A stretch of DNA of 64,000 nt from Sporosarcina ureae DSM 2281 (GCF_000425545.1 NZ_AUDQ01000003.1:174695-238694); one strand, 5' to 3'. Counted from the first letter of the stretch, positions 1 through 9,047 are shown. The notes: generated by a model from the sequence alone, not told the origin. A program made the numbers and translations.

Positions 1-1083
1 ATACGATTGAAGCGCGGTATTATACGCAACTGAAAAATCTAGAATAAGTCCATGCTTGTGGCGGTCTTGTGGAATATGTCCAATACCGGTTTCAGTAATC
101 TTTCTCGTTTTTTTATTTGTAACATCTTCATCATTAATAAAAATCTTACCGCTCTTCACTTTAGTCAAACCAGTGATGGCTTCAATTAATTCGGATTGAC
201 CGTTACCATCGATGCCGGCAATCCCAACTATTTCACCGCGACGCACAGAAAGATTGAGTCCTTTTAATTTAGCAACACCCCGATAGTCATTCACTTGTAG
301 ATTTTCTATCTTCAACACTTCTTCAGTCGGGTGTGATGGACCTTTTTCGGTTTTAAATGTGACTTGACGTCCAACCATCAACGTCGCCAATTCTTCGGGA
401 TTCGTTTCCGATGTGATAACAGTACCGATTCCTTTACCTTTGCGGATGACAGTTACTTTGTCTGAAACGTTCATAATTTCCGCCAGTTTATGGGTGATCA
501 AGATGATTGATTTTCCTTCTGCAACGAGTTTTTTCATAATATTTAACAATTCATCAATTTCCTGAGGAGTTAAGGATGCAGTGGGTTCATCAAATATTAG
601 GATATCTGCTCCACGATAAAGAGTCTTAAGAATCTCGACACGTTGTTGCATACCTACAGAAATATCTTCTATTTTCGCGTACGGATCGACATCTAGTCCA
701 TACATCTTTGAAATTTCCGCAACTTTTTTCGCAGAATCTTTAATGTTAATCATTCCAGATTTCGTTGGCTCACTACCTAAAATAATATTCTCGGTAACCG
801 TTAAGTTCTCCACCAACATAAAATGCTGATGCACCATCCCAATTCCTAGATCATTTGCTACGTTCGGGTCAGTGATTGCTACATGTTCGCCTCGTACACG
901 AATTTCTCCACCATCTGGTTGATATAAACCAAATAATACGTTCATTAAGGTAGATTTCCCAGCACCGTTTTCACCTAGCAGTGCGTGAATCTCGCCTTTC
1001 TTCAGTTGTAATGTAATATGATCATTCGCATAGAAATTTCCGAATTTTTTTGAAACATCTAGCATTTCAATTACATAATCCAT
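1..1083 (-). CDS. nupO: Nucleoside ABC transporter ATP-binding protein, 3' end cut by window
   Basis: This is the ATPase of a BMP-type nucleoside/sugar importer, which powers uptake of substrate delivered by the lipoprotein encoded upstream. The visible 361 codons start at an ATG preceded by AAGGAAGTGA and stay open to the window edge. Two ATPase halves are visible. The first has Walker A GENGAGKST near residue 37, a degenerate signature SVGMQQRVE and Walker B ILIFDEPTA. The second has the degenerate GIDGNGQSE loop near residue 290. That asymmetric double-ATPase layout is typical of NupO/YufO and RbsA-like proteins. It lies 273 bp downstream of nupN. Permease genes probably follow outside the window. 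Family assignment is firm; the exact substrate is inferred from the partner. Confidence 0.88.
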   Translation of the reverse strand, partial: MDYVIEMLDVSKKFGNFYANDHITLQLKKGEIHALLGENGAGKSTLMNVLFGLYQPDGGEIRVRGEHVAITDPNVANDLGIGMVHQHFMLVENLTVTENIILGSEPTKSGMINIKDSAKKVAEISKMYGLDVDPYAKIEDISVGMQQRVEILKTLYRGADILIFDEPTASLTPQEIDELLNIMKKLVAEGKSIILITHKLAEIMNVSDKVTVIRKGKGIGTVITSETNPEELATLMVGRQVTFKTEKGPSHPTEEVLKIENLQVNDYRGVAKLKGLNLSVRRGEIVGIAGIDGNGQSELIEAITGLTKVKSGKIFINDEDVTNKKTRKITETGIGHIPQDRHKHGLILDFSVAYNTALQSY

Positions 1084-1256
1084 CCCAATCACTTCCTTGC
1101 CCATAATTGAATTCCGTAGAATTAAGCAGTATAGCTTTCATCTTCAATAATACGTCATAAAGCTCCCGTATGAAAAGTTGAAAGCTTTTCCATTTCACTT
1201 TAAATAGCCTGCTAATACTTTTTATTATATTTAATTTATTAATCTTAGAAATTAAT

Positions 1257-1298
1257 AAAATAAAAGTTCCAAATCAACTACCCAGGAACCTTTATTTT
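1257..1298 (-). terminator. Second terminator-like hairpin between nupN and nupO
   Basis: Arms at 1257-1270 and 1285-1298 pair over 14 bp with one G-U wobble. The arms are A/T-rich at the base with a GGTTCC core, and on the minus strand the downstream arm runs into TTTTATTTTATTAA. It lies between nupN and nupO, downstream of a stronger terminator at 1315-1340, so it could reduce nupO transcription relative to nupN. Confidence 0.6.
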
Positions 1299-1314
1299 AG
1301 TAATTTAATGAAAT

Positions 1315-1340
1315 AAAGGCCGGATATGAAAACCGGCCTT
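1315..1340 (-). terminator. Intrinsic terminator after nupN
   Basis: An AAGGCCGG / CCGGCCTT stem of 8 bp with a short loop is followed on the minus strand by TTTATTTCATT. It starts about 17 bases after the nupN stop codon. A terminator here explains how the binding-protein gene can be expressed above the ATPase gene. Confidence 0.8.
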
Positions 1341-1356
1341 CAACTGTTTACCGACC

Positions 1357-2439
1357 TTATTTTTTCTTTTCTACAAACTCAGGTACTTCAATTTCGCCAT
1401 TTGCAATTTTTTGTGCATATTCATCAATTTGATCCAATACATCTTGTGGAATTGCGCCACGTGAATCAGCAAGACCTAAACCATCATCTTGAAGACCATA
1501 TACTTTTGTTTCCCCACCAGGGAAGTTCCCATTCATTGACAAGTCAGCAATATCTTTAACTGCTACATCAACACGCTTCAACATAGATGTAAGCGTAACG
1601 TTGTCATCTCCAACTTTACCTTCTTCATATTGGTCAGAGTCAACACCAATTACCCAAACATATGCATCTTTATCTGCTTGCTTACGTTCTTTCGCTTCTG
1701 AGAATACACCGTTACCCGTACCGCCAGCAGCGTGGAAAATAATATCTACGCCTGAAGAGTACATACGGCCTGCCTCAGCTTTACCAAGTTCTGCTTTATC
1801 AAATGCACCTACATATTTTGAGTCTACTTTGATTTCAGGTTTAACTGCCTTGACACCTTCAAGGAATCCAGCTTCAAAACGCTCGATGACAGGGTTGTCC
1901 ATACCACCGATGAAACCAACCTTATCTGATTTTGTCATTAACCCAGCTGCTACTCCGGCTAAATATCCGCCTTCTTGTTCTTTAAAGAGGATGCTAGCTA
2001 CGTTTGGAGCATCTACTTCACCATCAATAATAGAGAATTGAGTGTCTTTTTGTTGTGCTGCAATATCTTCAATTGCATCTTCCATTAAGAAACCTACTCC
2101 GTATATTAAGTTGAAGTCACGACGAGCCAAGTTGTTAAGATTTGTTGTATAATCTTCCGGACCAGTTGACTGCAGGTAATCGTATCCGCCAGTTCCTTTT
2201 TCCCATCCTTGATCTTCTCCGAATTCTTTAACGCCTTTCCATGCAGATTGGTTGAATGATTTATCATCAATCCCTCCAACGTCAGTTACCATAGCAAGTG
2301 AGAATCCGCCTTTCTCACCGCTGTCACCTGTTGCTGGCTTTTCCCCTGCATTGTCTTTATTATCAGAGCCACATGCTGCTAACATCGTACCTGCGGCTAA
2401 CACTAAAGACATTGCTAGTCCAAACTTTCTTTTCGTCAT
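1357..2439 (-). CDS. nupN: BMP-family nucleoside-binding lipoprotein
   Basis: This is the extracytoplasmic substrate-binding lipoprotein of a nucleoside ABC importer (Bmp/PnrA/Med family), anchored to the outer face of the membrane. The 360-aa protein begins with a lipoprotein signal: basic MTKRK, a hydrophobic stretch, and lipobox LAAC with Cys23 as the lipidated residue. The mature part has the family's features: an early GGIDDKSFNQS motif that contacts nucleoside, IYGVGFLMEDA, and IIFHAAGGTGNGVF. The start ATG follows AGGGGAGG. It lies directly upstream of the transporter ATPase and is separated from it by two terminator-like hairpins. A candidate promoter and an operator-like palindrome lie upstream. 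The nucleoside substrate is inferred from family. Confidence 0.88.
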   Translation of the reverse strand: MTKRKFGLAMSLVLAAGTMLAACGSDNKDNAGEKPATGDSGEKGGFSLAMVTDVGGIDDKSFNQSAWKGVKEFGEDQGWEKGTGGYDYLQSTGPEDYTTNLNNLARRDFNLIYGVGFLMEDAIEDIAAQQKDTQFSIIDGEVDAPNVASILFKEQEGGYLAGVAAGLMTKSDKVGFIGGMDNPVIERFEAGFLEGVKAVKPEIKVDSKYVGAFDKAELGKAEAGRMYSSGVDIIFHAAGGTGNGVFSEAKERKQADKDAYVWVIGVDSDQYEEGKVGDDNVTLTSMLKRVDVAVKDIADLSMNGNFPGGETKVYGLQDDGLGLADSRGAIPQDVLDQIDEYAQKIANGEIEVPEFVEKKK

Positions 2440-2476
2440 CGATAATGACCTCCCCTAATTAATTTTGGTATTATGT

Positions 2477-2520
2477 TAGGACGTTATACGTCTTATACCT
2501 TTACTCACACTACTTTTCAG
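2477..2520 (-). promoter_or_regulatory. nupN promoter with overlapping palindrome
   Basis: On the minus strand, CTGAAA (2515-2520), a 17-base spacer and TATAAG (2492-2497) form a moderate sigma-A match. An imperfect inverted repeat, TAGGACGT-TAT-ACGTCTTA (2477-2495, arms matching 7 of 8), overlaps the -10 box and lies about 40 bases before the nupN start. That position suits a repressor operator; the regulator is unknown. Confidence 0.45.
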
Positions 2521-2690
2521 CTTGAATCTTTACTCTTAAAAAAGGTCACTGTTAATAGATTATTTGAAAATTCGTTACCTCGTACGTGATGACGTTCGTG
2601 ATCACAGTGGATGTGTCGCTTTGCATGATAGCGCTTTCTGCTCTGCTAAATATTGGATGACACACTCAATTTCCATAGCCTGAAATGATT

Positions 2691-2736
2691 ATTTCCTTCT
2701 ACCTTCACTATAACATTTACTTAGGTAGAAGGAAAT
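2691..2736 (-). terminator. Probable terminator after spoIIIE
   Basis: Perfect 14-bp arms (2691-2704 and 2723-2736) enclose an 18-base loop, beginning 55 bases after the spoIIIE stop. The tract that follows on the minus strand (AATAATCATTTC) is AT-rich but not a clean U-run, so efficiency is uncertain. Confidence 0.55.
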
Positions 2737-2791
2737 ATCTAGCTGAAATCACGGATAACTTCGACTTATCAAAATAACAGCGAATGCTGCT

Positions 2792-5134
2792 TTACATTTC
2801 TAGCTCTGATTTAGTGAGTAGTACGTGCCTTGGCTTACTACCTTCAGGTGGTCCCACCACGCCACGCGCTTCCATTTGATCTACTATACGTGCGGCTCTG
2901 GCATATCCAACGCGGAAACGACGCTGAATCATCGAAACGGAAGCAGTCTGCATGTCCACTACCATTTGTACCGCTTCATCGTATAATTCATCGGTTTCTT
3001 CATGCGGTGCTACTACCTCTACTTCAGTAGGAATCATTTCTTCTTGATATTGAGCTTTTTGCTGCTCAATAACAAAGTTCACTACCGCTTCCACTTCCTC
3101 ATCTGAAACAAATGCCCCTTGAATACGTGTCGGTTTTGAAGCGCCAGCAGGAAGGAATAACATATCCCCTCGCCCCAATAATTTCTCTGCGCCGGCACCA
3201 TCCAGAATAGTCCGCGAGTCAATTGCAGAAGATACGGCAAACGCAATTCGAGAAGGAATATTCGCCTTAATAATACCTGTGATCACGTCAACGCTTGGAC
3301 GCTGTGTCGCGATAATTAGATGAATACCCGCAGCTCTCGCCATCTGTGCCAGACGTGTGATGGAATCTTCTACGTCACTTGATGCCACCATCATTAAGTC
3401 GGCCAGCTCATCGACAATGACAACTATATACGGCATGCGTGGATGCTTCTCATCATGATCTTCATTCCATTGTTCAATGTGGTTATTATATCCTTCAATA
3501 TTCCGTGTGCCTGTATGGGAGAATAACTCATATCTGCGCTCCATCTCCGACACAACTCGTTGCAGTGCTTGCGCCGCTTTTCTCGGATCTGTGACAACAG
3601 GTGCCAATAAATGCGGGATGCCATTAAATACATTTAACTCTACCATTTTCGGATCGATCATCATCATTTTCACTTCGTGTGGTTTCGCCCGCATGATGAT
3701 ACTCATAATAATACCGTTAACACAGACACTTTTACCGCTACCCGTAGCACCCGCAATTAATACGTGGGGCATTTTATTGAGTTCTGTCATCATGGCTTGT
3801 CCAGTCACATCACGACCTAAACCTACTAGTAACTTGGCCTCGGGTGGATTGTTTTCCTTAGATTCAAGCACTTCACGTAAACTTACCATCGCCACCGCAT
3901 TGTTCGGGACTTCGATTCCAACTGCCGATTTACCAGGAATCGGCGCTTCAATTCGAATCCCACTAGCTGCCAATGCCAATGCTATATCATCCGCCAAACT
4001 AACGATGCGACTTACTTTCACGCCCGTATCAGGCAGGATTTCATATTTAGTGACTGCTGGTCCCAAATGGACTTGTGTCACTCTCGTTTTAACTCCAAAA
4101 CTCAGGAACGTTTTCTCTAGCTTCTTAGCGTTTGCCTGGATTAAATCATATTCTCCAGATTGATCACTTGCTACAGGTGGTTCCAATAGTTTGGCTGATG
4201 GCAAAACATACGATTCGTTTTCTTGTTCTCCGCCCATTACAGGATAATCAGTCACAGGATCTTTAGGATCGAGTGTTGAGTCCTCTTGAGCTTTCGACTG
4301 CTTTTCCTGTACAATTTCTGGTTGCGTAGCCTGTTCAATTTTTGCCGTGAAGCTAGAAATAATCGGTTCACTAGCGGGCTCCGGATTTTCTTGTACCGCT
4401 TCCATTTCAGAAGTGTCTACAGGTTTCGGCTTACTCTTTCTATTACTGCGCGCACTTTCTTTACGTTTTTCTTCAGGAGACTTGACTGATTTCTTTTCCC
4501 TCGCTGCCCACTTCTTCTTTATATCATTCATCAAGATAGGTGTTTGCTCTACTAGGAACGGAATCAAAGCCTTTCCTGTCAACAGGATGATACCAATGAG
4601 CAGTAACAGCACACCAGCTACTGTAGCGCCCGATGAATCAACTAATGAATAAAACATCGCGAACAACACAGCACCTAGCATACCGCCCCCCAGAGTCCCT
4701 GTTTGGTCATGTATTCCATCATTTGTGATGAGTACTTTCCACGTTTCCTTAAGTGCAGAATTTGACATCAAAACTTTGCTTTCATATAATGTTTGAAATA
4801 AATGAACATGACTGAACAGTAGCATACTGCCTAAAATGAATAAACAACCGATTACGATCCGGTGTTTATATCCGCCAATCTGTCTCTTAATCATGAAAAT
4901 CAACGCTTGCACAATTATTAAAAATGGCAACGCAACATACCAGTTACCTAATAAGAATCGAGAGAATGCCGATAAACCTCGACCAATGATACCGAATTCA
5001 AAGATCATAATTATGGCGATACCGATTAAGACGACACCTAGAATTTCAAACCAGAGCGGTTGCATTTGACTTTGCTGTTTTTTCTGTTGTCTTTTCTTCG
5101 CTGGCACTCTCTTTTTAGCACGTTTCTTTGCCAT
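2792..5134 (-). CDS. spoIIIE: DNA translocase SpoIIIE/FtsK family
   Basis: This septal, membrane-anchored ATPase pumps chromosomal DNA through the closing septum into the forespore and clears trapped DNA at division. The 780 residues comprise a basic N-terminus, about four membrane segments (residues about 28-190), a charged/proline linker (about 210-320), the RecA-like motor with Walker [10 protein letters not shown] (about 462-470) and Walker [14 protein letters not shown], and a C-terminal winged-helix gamma domain (about 715-780). The start ATG follows AAAGGGGG. Its place next to rnjB, with dapA and dpaAB beyond, matches B. subtilis spoIIIE rather than sftA. The tepA gene found between rnjB and spoIIIE in B. 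subtilis is missing. A terminator lies only 18 bases upstream of the start. Confidence 0.93.
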   Translation of the reverse strand: MAKKRAKKRVPAKKRQQKKQQSQMQPLWFEILGVVLIGIAIIMIFEFGIIGRGLSAFSRFLLGNWYVALPFLIIVQALIFMIKRQIGGYKHRIVIGCLFILGSMLLFSHVHLFQTLYESKVLMSNSALKETWKVLITNDGIHDQTGTLGGGMLGAVLFAMFYSLVDSSGATVAGVLLLLIGIILLTGKALIPFLVEQTPILMNDIKKKWAAREKKSVKSPEEKRKESARSNRKSKPKPVDTSEMEAVQENPEPASEPIISSFTAKIEQATQPEIVQEKQSKAQEDSTLDPKDPVTDYPVMGGEQENESYVLPSAKLLEPPVASDQSGEYDLIQANAKKLEKTFLSFGVKTRVTQVHLGPAVTKYEILPDTGVKVSRIVSLADDIALALAASGIRIEAPIPGKSAVGIEVPNNAVAMVSLREVLESKENNPPEAKLLVGLGRDVTGQAMMTELNKMPHVLIAGATGSGKSVCVNGIIMSIIMRAKPHEVKMMMIDPKMVELNVFNGIPHLLAPVVTDPRKAAQALQRVVSEMERRYELFSHTGTRNIEGYNNHIEQWNEDHDEKHPRMPYIVVIVDELADLMMVASSDVEDSITRLAQMARAAGIHLIIATQRPSVDVITGIIKANIPSRIAFAVSSAIDSRTILDGAGAEKLLGRGDMLFLPAGASKPTRIQGAFVSDEEVEAVVNFVIEQQKAQYQEEMIPTEVEVVAPHEETDELYDEAVQMVVDMQTASVSMIQRRFRVGYARAARIVDQMEARGVVGPPEGSKPRHVLLTKSELEM

Positions 5135-5152
5135 TTGCCAACCCCCTTTCTG

Positions 5153-5187
5153 AAAAAAAGATTTCCAGCCGTAAAGGCATGGAAATC
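5153..5187 (-). terminator. Intrinsic terminator after rnjB
   Basis: GATTTCCA pairs with TGGAAATC and is extended by an inner GCC/GGC pair. On the minus strand it is followed by seven consecutive T (5159-5153). It lies between rnjB and spoIIIE, 18 bases before the spoIIIE start, inside that gene's leader. Confidence 0.9.
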
Positions 5188-5222
5188 CAATTGTTTTTTA
5201 ATTCGCCAACAAACGGTATGGA

Positions 5223-6890
5223 TCAGTATTCCATAATGATCGGAATAATCATCGGGCGACGTTTTGTTTGCTGATATAAATACGAACTCAATGTCTCACG
5301 GATCTCTTGTTTAATGTTTGTCCATTCAAACGTTTCTTTATTCACATACTTCTCGACAATTTTAGTAATCAGTTTTGTCGCTTCTTCAAACAGTTCCTCC
5401 GATTCGCGTACATAAACAAAGCCTCTTGAGACAACTTCAGGACCCGCCGCAATTCGTTTTTGCTTTCTGTTCAATGTCACAACGACTGTAAAGATTCCGT
5501 CTTGGGATAATAGCTTACGGTCACGCAACACGATGTTTCCAACATCACCCACACCAATACCGTCGATCAAGACGTTACCAGCCTGTACTCTACCTGCCAT
5601 ACGAAGCTTTTCATTCTTGAATTCAACAATGTCGCCTTTGTCCGCAATGAAGATACGGTTTTTAGGCAGACCAACTTCTTGAGCGAGCTTGAAGTGTGCA
5701 ATCAGCATACGATATTCCCCTTGAATCGGAATAAAGTATTTAGGTTGCATCAAGTTTAACATCATTTTCAAGTCTTCAGCGGAACCGTGACCGGATACGT
5801 GTACATTTCGTGTGGACGTCAGTACAGTTGCTCCAGCCTTTGCTAATTCATTCATCATCTTGTACATGGAAATTTCCATAACAGGTGATGGTGTAAATGT
5901 TATCAATACTGTATCTGAACTTTTGATATTGATTTCTCTATGATGTTTACGGACGATTTTCTCCAATGCTTCTAGTGGCTCACCTTGGTTACCCGTTACA
6001 ATAATTACGATATCTTGATCGTCATAGCGCTCCATGTCTTTTACTGGAATCACAATATCGTCTTCCACTTGTAAATAACCTAGTTTTAACCCGACTTCAA
6101 AGTAGCTCTCCAAACTTTTACCAACAACTGCGACTTTCTTTTTCTTTGCTGCTGCTTGGTCTAGTACTTGCTGAATTCGAATGAAGTTTGATGCATACAA
6201 CGCTACTAGAATTCTTCCTTGTGCTTCGTGGAAAGTTTTAAAAAGACGTTTCTCGATTACAGACTCAGACGTCGTATAACCTGGACGCTCTGCTTCTGTA
6301 GAATCGGACATCAAGATAAAGACTCCCTCTTCACCAATTGTAGCCATTTTTGCAAAATCAGGGCGATATTTGCCTTTTGCTGCTTGGTCGAATTTGAACT
6401 CTCCTGTATTAACGATCGCACCTTCGCTTGTATGGAAGACAATTCCTAAAGAATCTGGAATACTGTGTGTCGTGTAAAAGAATGTCACATGCGTGCGCTT
6501 GAAGTTCATACGGCTTTTGCTTGTCACTTCAAAGAAACGGACATTAGATGGTGCCGGCATTTTCTTCAAATGTTCTTTCGCTAACGCTAATGTCAACTTT
6601 GTACCATAGACAGGAGCTTGTACTTTCTGTAGTAAATAAGCGATTGCCCCAATTGCATCTTCATGACCATGCGTTAAGAAGATTCCTTTGATCCGATCTT
6701 TATTTTCTTCTAGATAGGTCATATCAGGTATTACAAAATCAATACCTAGCATTTCCGTTTCAGGGAACATTAAGCCTGCATCCATAACAAATAATTCATC
6801 ATCGATTTCAACGACATACATAGACTTCCCGATTTCCCCTACTCCACCTAGTGGAATCACTCTAATTAATTCATTTTGTATTTTCGTCAC
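5223..6890 (-). CDS. rnjB: Ribonuclease J2 (metallo-beta-lactamase/beta-CASP)
   Basis: RNase J2 partners RNase J1 in mRNA decay and RNA maturation in the cytoplasm. The 555 aa carry a beta-lactamase fold, a beta-CASP domain and a C-terminal extension. The metal motif reads HGHEDA at residues 74-79. RNase J1 has a histidine in the last position, and the replacement is typical of the weakly active J2 paralogue. Later motifs include MSDSTEAERPGY, GNQGEPLEAL and VSGHGSAEDL. The start is GTG, preceded by AGGAGG. A strong sigma-A promoter and a terminator flank the gene, so it can be transcribed alone. Its location between dapA and spoIIIE matches B. subtilis ymfA/rnjB. Confidence 0.92.
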   Translation of the reverse strand: MTKIQNELIRVIPLGGVGEIGKSMYVVEIDDELFVMDAGLMFPETEMLGIDFVIPDMTYLEENKDRIKGIFLTHGHEDAIGAIAYLLQKVQAPVYGTKLTLALAKEHLKKMPAPSNVRFFEVTSKSRMNFKRTHVTFFYTTHSIPDSLGIVFHTSEGAIVNTGEFKFDQAAKGKYRPDFAKMATIGEEGVFILMSDSTEAERPGYTTSESVIEKRLFKTFHEAQGRILVALYASNFIRIQQVLDQAAAKKKKVAVVGKSLESYFEVGLKLGYLQVEDDIVIPVKDMERYDDQDIVIIVTGNQGEPLEALEKIVRKHHREINIKSSDTVLITFTPSPVMEISMYKMMNELAKAGATVLTSTRNVHVSGHGSAEDLKMMLNLMQPKYFIPIQGEYRMLIAHFKLAQEVGLPKNRIFIADKGDIVEFKNEKLRMAGRVQAGNVLIDGIGVGDVGNIVLRDRKLLSQDGIFTVVVTLNRKQKRIAAGPEVVSRGFVYVRESEELFEEATKLITKIVEKYVNKETFEWTNIKQEIRETLSSYLYQQTKRRPMIIPIIMEY

Positions 6891-6936
6891 ATTGTTTCCT
6901 CCTATATTCTATTCCCGCCCACAACGACTAAACACC

Positions 6937-6966
6937 ATTATACGAGATAGTAGGCGTTCAGTACAA
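6937..6966 (-). promoter_or_regulatory. Sigma-A promoter for rnjB
   Basis: On the minus strand, TTGTAC (6961-6966), an 18-base spacer and a perfect TATAAT (6937-6942) lie just downstream of the dapA terminator and about 46 bases before the rnjB GTG. Confidence 0.75.
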
Positions 6967-6969
6967 ACA

Positions 6970-6998
6970 AAAAAAGCCGGATTGGTCGTCCGGCTTTT
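6970..6998 (-). terminator. Intrinsic terminator after dapA
   Basis: AAAAGCCGGA pairs with TCCGGCTTTT and is followed on the minus strand by more T residues. It begins a few bases after the dapA stop codon and ends the lysine/DPA cluster. Confidence 0.92.
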
Positions 6999-7003
6999 GT
7001 TAA

Positions 7004-7894
7004 TTACAGAATCCGTGTTCTTTCTCCAAATTTTTCTAGCGCTTCATCGATAATCGCAGCTTCACTTTCGTCCATTTCTATAAGTGGTAAACGAACGCAG
7101 CCCATTGGTATGCCTGCTTTTTCTAGCGCATATTTCACAGGCACGGGATTCGGCGTCGAGAACAACGCTCTGAATACCGGCACTAATGAACGATGGAGGT
7201 CAGCGGCTTCTTTTATGTTGCCATTTTGGAACGCTTGAATCATTTTTTGCATTTCATTGCCTACTACGTGTGCAGAAACTGAAATGATTCCTCTACCGCC
7301 AATTGCAAGTAATGGCAATGTCAATGCGTCATCTCCACTGTATACTTCAAAATCATCAGCGGTTCCTTCAATGATTTCTGCCATCTGCTCCAAATTACCA
7401 CTTGCTTCTTTGATCGCTTTAATATTATCAATTTTCGATAATGCAATAACGGTTTCAGGAAGCAAGTTGACGATGGAACGACTTGGAATATTATATAGCA
7501 ATATCGGTAATGCCGTAACGTTAGCAATTTTCGAGAAGTGTGCATACATTCCTTTTTGGTCTGGCTTATTATAGTAAGGTGTCACGAGCATAATTCCGTC
7601 TGCCCCTGATCGCTCAGCAGCCTTAGTCAGCTCTATGGATTCCGCAGTATTGTTTGTCCCTGTGCCTGCAATCACTGGAATACGCTTATTCACAACCTTT
7701 ACTACAAAGTCCAGTAATTCCTTCTTCTCTGTAACAGTAAGCGTCGGTGATTCACCAGTCGTACCGCTGACGATGACAGAATCTGTCCCATTCGCGATCA
7801 AATGCTCAAGCAAGACCGTTGTTTGGGCGTAGTCAATCGTGCCGTCAGGAGAAAAAGGAGTGACCATTGCTGTCCCTACATTTCCAAGTTGCAC
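7004..7894 (-). CDS. dapA: 4-hydroxy-tetrahydrodipicolinate synthase
   Basis: DapA condenses pyruvate with aspartate semialdehyde, the committed step to diaminopimelate, lysine and dipicolinate. The protein is a TIM barrel. It shows the GTTGESPTL pyruvate-binding loop, a YYNKPDQKG segment, the catalytic tyrosine in LLYNIPSR and the Schiff-base lysine in KAIKEASGN. An in-frame ATG exists at 7903, but AAAAGGA directly abuts it. The GTG at 7892-7894 has proper spacing and gives an N-terminus that aligns with B. subtilis DapA (MNFGNV versus (V)QLGNV), so I chose it, giving 296 aa. It follows asd with a 46-bp gap; dapG, present between the two in B. subtilis, is absent. Confidence 0.93.
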   Translation of the reverse strand: MQLGNVGTAMVTPFSPDGTIDYAQTTVLLEHLIANGTDSVIVSGTTGESPTLTVTEKKELLDFVVKVVNKRIPVIAGTGTNNTAESIELTKAAERSGADGIMLVTPYYNKPDQKGMYAHFSKIANVTALPILLYNIPSRSIVNLLPETVIALSKIDNIKAIKEASGNLEQMAEIIEGTADDFEVYSGDDALTLPLLAIGGRGIISVSAHVVGNEMQKMIQAFQNGNIKEAADLHRSLVPVFRALFSTPNPVPVKYALEKAGIPMGCVRLPLIEMDESEAAIIDEALEKFGERTRIL

Positions 7895-7940
7895 ATAGAT
7901 CATTCCTTTTCGTTATCATTCTAAACTCTACCTGCACAAG

Positions 7941-8966
7941 TTATTTAATAAGCGCCTCGGCGATTTGCACAGAGTTCAATGCAGCACCTTTCAATAAGTT
8001 ATCGGACACAATCCAAAGATGGAATCCTTTTGGGTTATCCAAATCTTTACGGATTCTGCCTACAAACACTTCATCTTTATCTTCTGCATAAAGCGGCATT
8101 GGATATAGTTGTGAAGCCGGATCATCCTGCAAAACAATTCCTGGTGCATTTTCCATCAAAGACTGGATATCTTTAACTGTAACGTCGTCATGATCGATTT
8201 CGATGTAAACAGATTCTGAATGTCCGGATACAACAGGTAATCTGACACATGTAGCCGCTACCGACATGTTTTGATCGCTAAATATTTTCTTCGTTTCATT
8301 GATCATTTTTAACTCTTCCAATGTATAGCCCGACTCACCAAATGAATCAATTTGTGGAATGGCATTGAATGCAATTGGATAATGACGTTTTGCAGAAGCG
8401 GATGGTAATACTTCTGCTTCTATTTCACTACGATTCGCGAATTGTTTGCTTTGTTCTGCTAGCTCATCAATCGCTTCTACACCAGCACCTGAAACTGCTT
8501 GGTAAGTAGATACGATTAGCTTGTTAAGTCCGTATTGATCTTTAATAGGTTTCAATGCTGCTACCATCTGTATTGTAGAACAGTTTGGATTTGCAATGAT
8601 TCCTGAATGGTTTTTCAACTCTTGTGGATTTACTTCCGGAACAACGAGTGGTGTGTTAGGGTCCATACGGAATGCACTTGTATTATCAATTACAACCGCC
8701 CCGCTTTTCACTGCATCTTGTGCGAACTTCTCTGAGATACTCCCACCTGCACTAAAGAATGCAATGTCGATACCTTCAAAAGCTTCTGGGGTTGTTTCTT
8801 GTACAATGTACGTATTTCCACCCGCTTCGATTTCATTGCCCGCAGAACGTTTGGATGCTAGTAACTTAATGGAAGTAGCAGGGAAATTACGTTCCACCAA
8901 TTTCTCAAGTATTTTTGTTCCTACCGCTCCAGTAGCGCCGACAATTGCAACATTCACATTCTTCAT
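7941..8966 (-). CDS. asd: Aspartate-semialdehyde dehydrogenase
   Basis: Asd reduces aspartyl phosphate to aspartate semialdehyde with NADPH, supplying lysine, DPA, threonine and methionine synthesis. The 341 aa begin with a Rossmann loop, VAIVGATGAVG. The catalytic cysteine lies in NPNCSTIQM (about residue 128), and the substrate-binding region includes AVSGAGVEA. The start ATG follows AAAGGAAG. It stands between dpaB and dapA, so precursor supply is linked to spore DPA synthesis. A promoter with a perfect -10 box lies in the 117-bp upstream gap, which would allow vegetative expression apart from the sporulation genes. Confidence 0.94.
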   Translation of the reverse strand: MKNVNVAIVGATGAVGTKILEKLVERNFPATSIKLLASKRSAGNEIEAGGNTYIVQETTPEAFEGIDIAFFSAGGSISEKFAQDAVKSGAVVIDNTSAFRMDPNTPLVVPEVNPQELKNHSGIIANPNCSTIQMVAALKPIKDQYGLNKLIVSTYQAVSGAGVEAIDELAEQSKQFANRSEIEAEVLPSASAKRHYPIAFNAIPQIDSFGESGYTLEELKMINETKKIFSDQNMSVAATCVRLPVVSGHSESVYIEIDHDDVTVKDIQSLMENAPGIVLQDDPASQLYPMPLYAEDKDEVFVGRIRKDLDNPKGFHLWIVSDNLLKGAALNSVQIAEALIK

Positions 8967-8992
8967 CTATATCTTCCTTTCAATTATTAACA

Positions 8993-9017
8993 AGTACTAT
9001 TAAGGAGAGTTAGTACT
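8993..9017 (-). other. Small hairpin in the asd leader
   Basis: A perfect 7-bp inverted repeat AGTACTA / TAGTACT has an 11-base loop that contains CTCTCC. It lies between the predicted asd transcription start and the asd ribosome-binding site. Its role is unknown and no known riboswitch core is recognisable. Confidence 0.35.
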
Positions 9018-9047
9018 ATCCTCGTCTCGTTAATTGTTATTGAACGA

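Larger units (their letters stand above)
2440..2791. other. 352-bp intergenic region between spoIIIE and nupN
   Basis: The region holds the nupN promoter/operator candidate at its nupN side and a perfect 14-bp hairpin near spoIIIE. The only minus-strand reading frame in the middle is a 24-codon one starting near 2676, with no convincing ribosome-binding site. From memory of related bacilli, a GntR-type regulator gene often occupies this position; none is present here. Confidence 0.6.

Noticed and set aside
1601..2041. 146-codon plus-strand open frame opposite nupN
   Set aside because: It mirrors the codon pattern of nupN and has no family features.
2602..2676. 24-codon minus-strand reading frame in the spoIIIE-nupN gap
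   Set aside because: There is no convincing ribosome-binding site or recognisable peptide, and the length is expected by chance.
3477..4163. Long plus-strand open frame opposite spoIIIE
   Set aside because: It is the antisense shadow of the conserved FtsK motor domain, with no start context or protein family resemblance.
8993..9017. Lysine riboswitch before asd
   Set aside because: The leader is under 80 bases with a single small hairpin, far too short for the lysine aptamer.
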